From Oscillospiraceae bacterium (GTDB lineage Bacteria > Bacillota > Clostridia > Oscillospirales > Oscillospiraceae), in contig JAEDDG010000025.1 in the NCBI GenBank assembly GCA_016293865.1, positions 1-31,134 on the forward strand: 31,134 nt of DNA, in the 5' to 3' direction. How positions within the stretch are numbered: position 1 is the stretch's first letter; each line of letters starts with the position of its first letter. The notes under the pieces were generated by a model that had not been told where the DNA came from, did no database searches, and saw only the letters and a list, made by a program, of their open reading frames with translations. Shown here piece after piece: positions 23,695-31,134 of this stretch. Made by a program: the position numbers and the translations under genes.

Positions 23695-24204
23695 TTACAG
23701 CACCAGGGAGGGCGCCGTGTAAACGCGGGCCTTCAGCTCGCTGTTGAGCATGTACAGGCCCTTGGCATCGCTTCCGAAAAGCTCCATCTTCGTGATCATG
23801 TCAGTGGCGTTCTTCTCTTCCTCGCCCTGCTCCTTCACGAACCAGTCCAGCAGCTGCATGGTTCTGAAATCATGCACCTCATAGGCCGCGGCGTAAATGG
23901 TGTTGATCAGGCTGGTCACATACTGCTCATGCTCCAGACCTTTCTTCAGCGGCGCCATGTTGTCAGACCGGGTCCACTCCGGCTTGTCCACCGCCTCAAA
24001 GGTCACCTTTTCGCTGTTGTTCTGCAGATACTGATAGAAAAGCAGCGCATGGTCCCGCTCCTCCTGCGCCTGCACGCGGTACCAGTTTTCAAAACCGTCC
24101 AGACCGGCCTGTGCATAATAATTGGCAAAATCAAGATAGAGGTACGCGGAATACAGCTCTTTATTGATCTGCTCGTTGATCAGCTTCGACACTTTTGCAT
24201 CCAT
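23695..24204 (-). CDS. ftnA: Non-heme ferritin
   Basis: Iron-storage protein that forms a 24-subunit shell and oxidises Fe(II). The product is 169 aa, the usual size for bacterial FtnA. The ferroxidase residues are all present: E16, E49, H52, E93 and Q126 (E. coli 17, 50, 53, 94, 127), with E129 as a likely third-site ligand. Typical stretches are NKELYSAYLYLDFANYYA, QAQEERDHALLFYQYL and DWFVKEQGEEEKNA. No heme-binding Met pattern suggests bacterioferritin. It starts at 24204 with AAGGA about 11 nt upstream. It has its own promoter and converges with the SIS gene. Confidence 0.95.
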   Translation of the reverse strand: MDAKVSKLINEQINKELYSAYLYLDFANYYAQAGLDGFENWYRVQAQEERDHALLFYQYLQNNSEKVTFEAVDKPEWTRSDNMAPLKKGLEHEQYVTSLINTIYAAAYEVHDFRTMQLLDWFVKEQGEEEKNATDMITKMELFGSDAKGLYMLNSELKARVYTAPSLVL

Positions 24205-24255
24205 TGTTCATACATCCTTTCCGGTCAGGTGCGCTGCGCATGCCTGCCGGAAAAC

Positions 24256-24284
24256 AGTATAGTTCCGGACCGAACCGATGTCAA
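24256..24284 (-). promoter_or_regulatory. Promoter of the ferritin gene
   Basis: On the minus strand TTGACA (24284-24279), a 17-bp spacer and TATACT (24261-24256). The leader of about 45 nt contains an inverted repeat (CCGG-CAGG ... CCTG-CCGG, about 24251-24223) that ends next to the ribosome binding site. No Fur- or PerR-type box was recognised. Confidence 0.8.
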
Positions 24285-24323
24285 GCGGCCGGGCGCCGGT
24301 TTTTCCGCGGCTGCCGCTCCGGC

Positions 24324-25037
24324 CTACGGATTCACCGCCAGCTCCAGCGTGCCCGCGGCCATGGCGCAGCTGCGCAGCAGCTCATCCGTGGCGCCCTCTT
24401 CGCCGCCGCGGCCTTTAAGCTCTGCCGCCCCCGCCCGGTCATAATAGAAAACCTCGGCGCGCAGCACGCAGTCCGTCTCCGCGGAGGCGAAAAAGCACAT
24501 GTATTCGTCCGGCTCCCCGCCGCCGGCTGCGAATATGCCGCAGATTTCCCGGCCGTCCGCCGTCAGATACCGGCCGGCATAGCCGGTGCTGTCCACCGCG
24601 CCGCCGCCGGTGTAGGCGGCATAGATCACATACATGGGGTGCAGCCGGTCGTAGCCGGCGTCGCTTTCAAAAACGGTGAAGGTCACGTCCCCGTCCGTCA
24701 CCACGGTTTTCTCATAGCCGGGATTTTCATCCGCGGAATAGGCGGCCCTGTACGTCTCCCGCATCTGCTGCGCCGTCCAGACCTGCAGGTCGTAGTCCGC
24801 GTCCGCGTACCGGGCGTCCAGCCCCGGATTTACAGCCCGGCCCGCCGCCGCCAGCGCGCCCCACACAAGCAGCGCCGCCGCCAGAAACACAAGCAGCGCC
24901 GCCGCCGGACCCGGCAGACGCCGGCCGCTGCGCGCGCCCCGGGCCAGCCTGCGGTTGATCACCGTTTTGTAAATCAGAAAATACAGGGCGGCCAGAACCG
25001 CCGCGCCTGCCAGACAAATCAAAAGAATACCGGCCAT
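24324..25037 (-). CDS. Membrane protein paired with a LytTR regulator
   Basis: Not recognised as a named family. The product is 237 aa, starting at 25037 with GGAGG 8 nt upstream. There are two N-terminal membrane helices (about 3-23 and 45-65) joined by a basic cytoplasmic loop (RRLARGARSGRR). About 170 residues follow that by the positive-inside rule lie outside. This outer part is rich in Asp, Tyr and Gly and ends without a further membrane helix. The gene begins 18 bp after the LytTR gene, so the two form a pair. In known LytTR regulatory systems (HdrRM, BrsRM) a membrane partner holds the regulator inactive; whether that applies here is inference. Confidence 0.72.
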   Translation of the reverse strand: MAGILLICLAGAAVLAALYFLIYKTVINRRLARGARSGRRLPGPAAALLVFLAAALLVWGALAAAGRAVNPGLDARYADADYDLQVWTAQQMRETYRAAYSADENPGYEKTVVTDGDVTFTVFESDAGYDRLHPMYVIYAAYTGGGAVDSTGYAGRYLTADGREICGIFAAGGGEPDEYMCFFASAETDCVLRAEVFYYDRAGAAELKGRGGEEGATDELLRSCAMAAGTLELAVNP

Positions 25038-25055
25038 CGGAATTCCCTCCTTCGT

Positions 25056-25502
25056 TTATATGCCGAACGCGTCCCGGAAGATCTGGTAATAGCTGCGGGT
25101 CACATCCACCGTCCAGCCGCCTTCCATGGTGAGAATGAATTTCTGAAACAGCGTGGGCGTGATCCGGCGCACCCTGTCCCGGGCAATGATCGCCGAGCTG
25201 GACACCCGCATGAACTTTTCCGGGTCCAGCATCCGCTCCAGCTGCACCAGCCGTTCCTGCAGGCGGAACACCCCGTCCGCCGTCCGCGCCGTCACCTCAT
25301 GTCCGCAGCTTTCAACGCCGATCAGCGCCGCCGTGGGTATGGGCACAAGATTCCCGCCGTCCCGGCCCATCAGCCGGTCCGCCCAGGCGCCGGGACAGGT
25401 GAGGAGCAGCTCCCCGTCGTCTCCCGTATCGACGCCCTTTTCCCGCAGCCAGGCTTCGATCTCCGCCCGCTGCGCCGCGTCTGCAATCACCCTGATTTTC
25501 AC
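25056..25502 (-). CDS. Stand-alone LytTR DNA-binding regulator
   Basis: Transcription regulator of 148 aa with no receiver domain. I chose the GTG at 25502 (KIRVIADAAQRAEIEAW) because GGGGGAGA lies a few nt upstream; an open frame reaching 25631 has no ribosome binding site and runs through the operator-like repeats. Residues 1-~45 resemble the short N-terminal part seen in LytTR proteins paired with membrane partners. The LytTR domain covers about 50-148, with LIGVESCGHEVTARTADGVFRLQERLVQLERML, then FMRVSSSAIIARDRVRRI and a C-terminal FILTMEGGWTVDVTRSYYQIF. It is first in a two-gene unit with the membrane protein downstream. Confidence 0.88.
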   Translation of the reverse strand: MKIRVIADAAQRAEIEAWLREKGVDTGDDGELLLTCPGAWADRLMGRDGGNLVPIPTAALIGVESCGHEVTARTADGVFRLQERLVQLERMLDPEKFMRVSSSAIIARDRVRRITPTLFQKFILTMEGGWTVDVTRSYYQIFRDAFGI

Positions 25503-25535
25503 AGGCTCTCCCCCTTTTCCGCGCTTCACGGATTC

Positions 25536-25565
25536 ATTCTGCCACAGCGGCCGGGTCCGGCGCAA
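25536..25565 (-). promoter_or_regulatory. Weak candidate promoter of the LytTR operon
   Basis: On the minus strand TTGCGC (25565-25560), an 18-bp spacer and CAGAAT (25541-25536). It is a poor match to consensus but sits just downstream of the three phased repeats, as expected for an activator-dependent promoter. Confidence 0.4.
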
Positions 25566-25577
25566 GGGCCTTTGCAT

Positions 25578-25626
25578 GATTTGCACGCACGCCGGCACAA
25601 TCTGCATGCGCCCGGCCGCATTCTGC
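25578..25626 (-). repeat. Three direct repeats at exact 21-bp period (candidate LytTR operator)
   Basis: On the minus strand the cores GCAGAAT (25626-25620), GCAGATT (25605-25599) and GCAAATC (25584-25578) begin exactly 21 bp apart. Flanking bases are also similar (T/C before, then R-Y-G after). LytTR proteins characteristically bind direct repeats of about 9 bp spaced two helical turns apart. The set ends about 12 bp before a weak -35 box of the LytTR operon and starts about 33 bp from the -35 of the divergent PIG-L gene. Confidence 0.6.
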
Positions 25627-25658
25627 GGCAAAAATGATGAAAGATGATAGAAATGGAG

Positions 25659-25687
25659 TAGTCAAGCCGGTTTGATTGGTGTATAAT
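25659..25687 (+). promoter_or_regulatory. Promoter of the PIG-L/NagB-like operon
   Basis: TAGTCA (25659-25664), a 17-bp spacer and a perfect TATAAT (25682-25687), about 69 bp before the start codon. The -35 is imperfect, which leaves room for activation from the nearby phased repeats. Confidence 0.68.
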
Positions 25688-25755
25688 GACGGTGAAATAA
25701 AACCGGCCGCGATTTCCGCCGCCGGCAGATTAAAAGATACAGGAGGTTTTCTGCA

Positions 25756-26454
25756 ATGGTTGTTCTTGCCATCGGCTGCCATCCGGACGATGTTGAAATT
25801 TCCTGCGCCGGCACACTGCTCAAATGCAGGCAGCGGGGCGACAAAGTCGCCGTGTGCCATGTGGCCAACGGAAATCTGGGACATGTGATCATTCAGCCGG
25901 ACGAGCTGCGTGAAATGCGCATCCAGGAAGCGAAAAACGCCGGCGCCATCGCCGGTATCGAAGTCGTCACCTGTGACGTGGGCGATTACATGCCCAACGC
26001 CTGCGACTTCTCCCACAGAGACAAGATCATTGAGGTCATCCGGGACTACGATCCGGATCTGATCATCACCCACAGCCCCACGGATTACATGCCGGACCAT
26101 CTGGCTGTCTCCCGCCTGGTGTTTGACGCCACCTTCGGCGCCACGCTGCCGCACTACGGCTCCGGCCGGCCCGGCAAGCTGACGCCCCTCTACTACATGG
26201 ACAACCTGGCCGGTATGAACTTCAATCCCACGGAATATGTGGACATCTCCGACGTGATCGACACCAAGCTGGAAATGCTGGAGTGCCACGTCAGCCAGAT
26301 GAAGTGGATGCGCGACCATGACCACATCGACTTTGCCGATTTCGTGCGCACCTGCTCCAAGGCCCGCGGCTATCAGTGCAACGCCGAGTACGCCGAGGCG
26401 TTTACCCAGGCGTACGTCTGGCCCAAGGTTGTGGCCAAACGGATGCTGCCGTAA
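25756..26454 (+). CDS. PIG-L family N-acetyl sugar deacetylase
   Basis: Zinc-dependent de-N-acetylase of the PIG-L/LmbE family. The product is 232 aa, starting at 25756 with AGGAGG about 9 nt upstream. The zinc motif HPDDVE is at 9-14; predicted ligands are H9, D12 and H115, the last within HSPTDYMPDH (106-115). D11 would be the general base. There is no signal peptide, so it acts in the cytoplasm. Relatives cleave acetyl from GlcNAc-inositol, bacillithiol precursors or chito-oligosaccharides. The next gene, 33 bp away, is NagB-like, so the pair probably processes an N-acetylated amino sugar; the substrate is not known. Confidence 0.88.
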   Translation: MVVLAIGCHPDDVEISCAGTLLKCRQRGDKVAVCHVANGNLGHVIIQPDELREMRIQEAKNAGAIAGIEVVTCDVGDYMPNACDFSHRDKIIEVIRDYDPDLIITHSPTDYMPDHLAVSRLVFDATFGATLPHYGSGRPGKLTPLYYMDNLAGMNFNPTEYVDISDVIDTKLEMLECHVSQMKWMRDHDHIDFADFVRTCSKARGYQCNAEYAEAFTQAYVWPKVVAKRMLP

Positions 26455-26487
26455 TCAATCTGTACAACAACTGAAGGAGGAACTGTT

Positions 26488-27426
26488 ATGGATTTCATGT
26501 CTACCGTTAAAGGCTCCCTGCTGGACGGCTTCTATCCCGCCGGCTGGGATATGGCCAAGATTGACGCCTGCTGCGAAAAGGGCGTCGCCCGCGAGGATTT
26601 CTGGAACGAGGGCTTCAATCCCGTCGCCTGCGACAGCCTGGCCGAGTTCGACACCTTCATGGGCCATGAGATTGCCCTGCAGATCAAGGAGACGCGGGAC
26701 GCCGGCCGGAAGCTGGCCATCATCCTGCCTGTGGGCCCCATGGGCATGTACAAATGGGCGGTCTATTTCCTGAAAGAGTGGAATGTGGACTGCAAACACG
26801 TGTACACCTTCAACATGGACGAGTGGGCCGACGCCGAGGGCAACACCCTGCCCAACACCAATCCCGCTTCCTTCGAGTACAGCATGAAAGAGGCGTTCTT
26901 TGACAAGCTGGGCGCGCTGACCGTGCCGCCTGAGCAGAGAAACTTCGCCACCAAAACCAACCTGCCCACCTATCCCGGCAAGATCGCCGCGCTGAAGGCC
27001 GAGGGCGCGAAGCTCGTGCTGGTTTACGGCATCGGCCGTATGTGCCACATCGCCTTCTGGGAGCCCATGTGCGGCGGCGAGTATGACACCGTGGAAGAGT
27101 GGAAGAAGCAGCCGTACCGCCTGGGCATGAAGCTGCATCCCCTGACCATCGAGCAGAACGCCATCACCAGCTTCAAGAGCCGCACCACGCTGGTGCCCTG
27201 CACCGCCAACACCATCGGCCCCGGCCTGTTCCTGCAGGCGGATTACGCCATCGGCGGCGCGGACGGCGCCCTGAACCGCGGCATGGGTTGGCAGGGCATG
27301 AGCTTCCTGACCACCCTGCACTACGGCCCGGACAAGTGGATCACCTCCACCTTTATCCCCACGCTGCCCGGCAGACTGTTCTATCTGAAGGAGCTGGCCG
27401 GTCCCCTGGTTGCCGAGTGCAACTGA
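26488..27426 (+). CDS. Divergent glucosamine-6-phosphate deaminase-like protein
   Basis: NagB/PGL-fold protein of 312 aa, longer than E. coli NagB (266 aa) because of about 40 extra N-terminal residues. It starts at 26488 after AAGGAGG. The active-site base is present (D111 in FNMDEW, E. coli D72). In the ring-opening triad H187 (H143) and E192 (E148) are kept in HIAFWEP, but the Asp of GNDGH (D141) is replaced by Met185 in GIGRMCH. The phosphate loop TGGTPMTTYK is shortened to VGPMGMYK (82-89). These changes suggest a different, perhaps unphosphorylated, substrate or a changed reaction. It is co-transcribed with the PIG-L deacetylase and followed by a terminator. Confidence 0.82.
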   Translation: MDFMSTVKGSLLDGFYPAGWDMAKIDACCEKGVAREDFWNEGFNPVACDSLAEFDTFMGHEIALQIKETRDAGRKLAIILPVGPMGMYKWAVYFLKEWNVDCKHVYTFNMDEWADAEGNTLPNTNPASFEYSMKEAFFDKLGALTVPPEQRNFATKTNLPTYPGKIAALKAEGAKLVLVYGIGRMCHIAFWEPMCGGEYDTVEEWKKQPYRLGMKLHPLTIEQNAITSFKSRTTLVPCTANTIGPGLFLQADYAIGGADGALNRGMGWQGMSFLTTLHYGPDKWITSTFIPTLPGRLFYLKELAGPLVAECN

Positions 27427-27459
27427 GCGCAGCGCAAACTGAACAGCTGATACAAAAGG

Positions 27460-27497
27460 CCGCCGCCCGGAATGCTTTTCTCCGGACGGCGGTTTTC
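27460..27497 (+). terminator. Terminator of the PIG-L/NagB-like operon
   Basis: Stem CCGCCG (27460-27465) with CGGCGG (27487-27492), an inner CCGG/CCGG extension and four T after it. It begins 33 bp after the stop codon. Confidence 0.8.
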
Positions 27498-27565
27498 CCT
27501 GCCGTACCGGCTGCGGTGCGGCGGCCCCCCGCCGGCCGGATCTTCCACACCGGGCCGGAAAACGT

Positions 27566-27604
27566 GGAAAAGGCGCTCCGGAACATCTCCGAAGCGCCTT
27601 TTTT
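27566..27604. terminator. Terminator of gyrBA, bidirectional
   Basis: Stem AAAAGGCGCT (27568-27577) with AGCGCCTTTT (27593-27602) and an inner CGGA/TCCG pair. On the minus strand it follows gyrA by about 10 bp. A-runs and T-runs on both sides allow it to work either way. Confidence 0.85.
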
Positions 27605-27614
27605 CTCTTTGAAT

Positions 27615-30182
<2,568 letters not shown>

Positions 30183-30196
30183 GCGGTCTCACCTCC

Positions 30197-31134
<938 letters not shown>

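Overview
The window looks like a piece of the chromosome of an anaerobic, spore-forming, high-GC member of the Clostridia, most likely an Oscillospirales-type gut bacterium. This rests on a gerA-type germinant receptor operon, the germination protease gpr, ferredoxin-dependent indolepyruvate oxidoreductase, a T-box leader, a large Firmicutes-type SRP RNA with an Alu domain, Firmicutes parS sites, and GC-rich coding sequence with strong GGAGG ribosome binding sites. The genus assignment is inference. gyrB-gyrA, parA-parB with parS, and dnaX suggest the origin-proximal part of the chromosome.

Layout. 1-118: an outward promoter for a gene beyond the left edge. 119-3945 (-): germinant receptor operon in the order gerAA-gerAC-gerAB. 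4084-8757 (-): mfd followed by a PrsA-like lipoprotein foldase and a strong terminator. 8862-13669 (-): parA-parB-(coiled-coil membrane protein)-serS-mscL-rsmG. Two perfect parS sites and the par promoter lie upstream at 13749-13855, and gpr (13864-14748, -) comes before them. 14825-17837 (+): rpsT, the SRP RNA gene, dnaX and the YbaB/EbfC gene, close to the B. subtilis scr-dnaX-yaaK order but without recR next. 17981-21946 (-): a promoter, a T-box leader that appears to read tryptophan (UGG), then iorA-iorB-paaK. 21993-24204: degV (-), a SIS-domain gene (+) and a ferritin gene (-). 24324-27426: a LytTR regulator with a two-helix membrane partner (-), divergent from a PIG-L deacetylase and a NagB-like protein (+), with three 21-bp-phased direct repeats between them. 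27615-31134 (-): gyrA and the 3' part of gyrB, cut by the window edge.

Most genes are housekeeping. Two areas deserve attention. The first is the tRNA-Trp-type T-box on iorAB-paaK: induction on tryptophan shortage implies that the oxidoreductase and aryl-CoA ligase run in the biosynthetic direction, turning indole-3-acetate into indolepyruvate and then tryptophan. The second is the LytTR/membrane-protein pair with phased operator-like repeats, facing a deacetylase and a NagB-like protein that has lost a catalytic Asp and has a shortened phosphate loop. Smaller points are a compensated change in the signal-recognition helix of the SRP RNA, an Ala at GyrA position 83 (E. coli numbering), an atypical SerRS motif 3, and a coiled-coil membrane protein inside the par operon. 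All calls come from reading the sequence; no database search was run.
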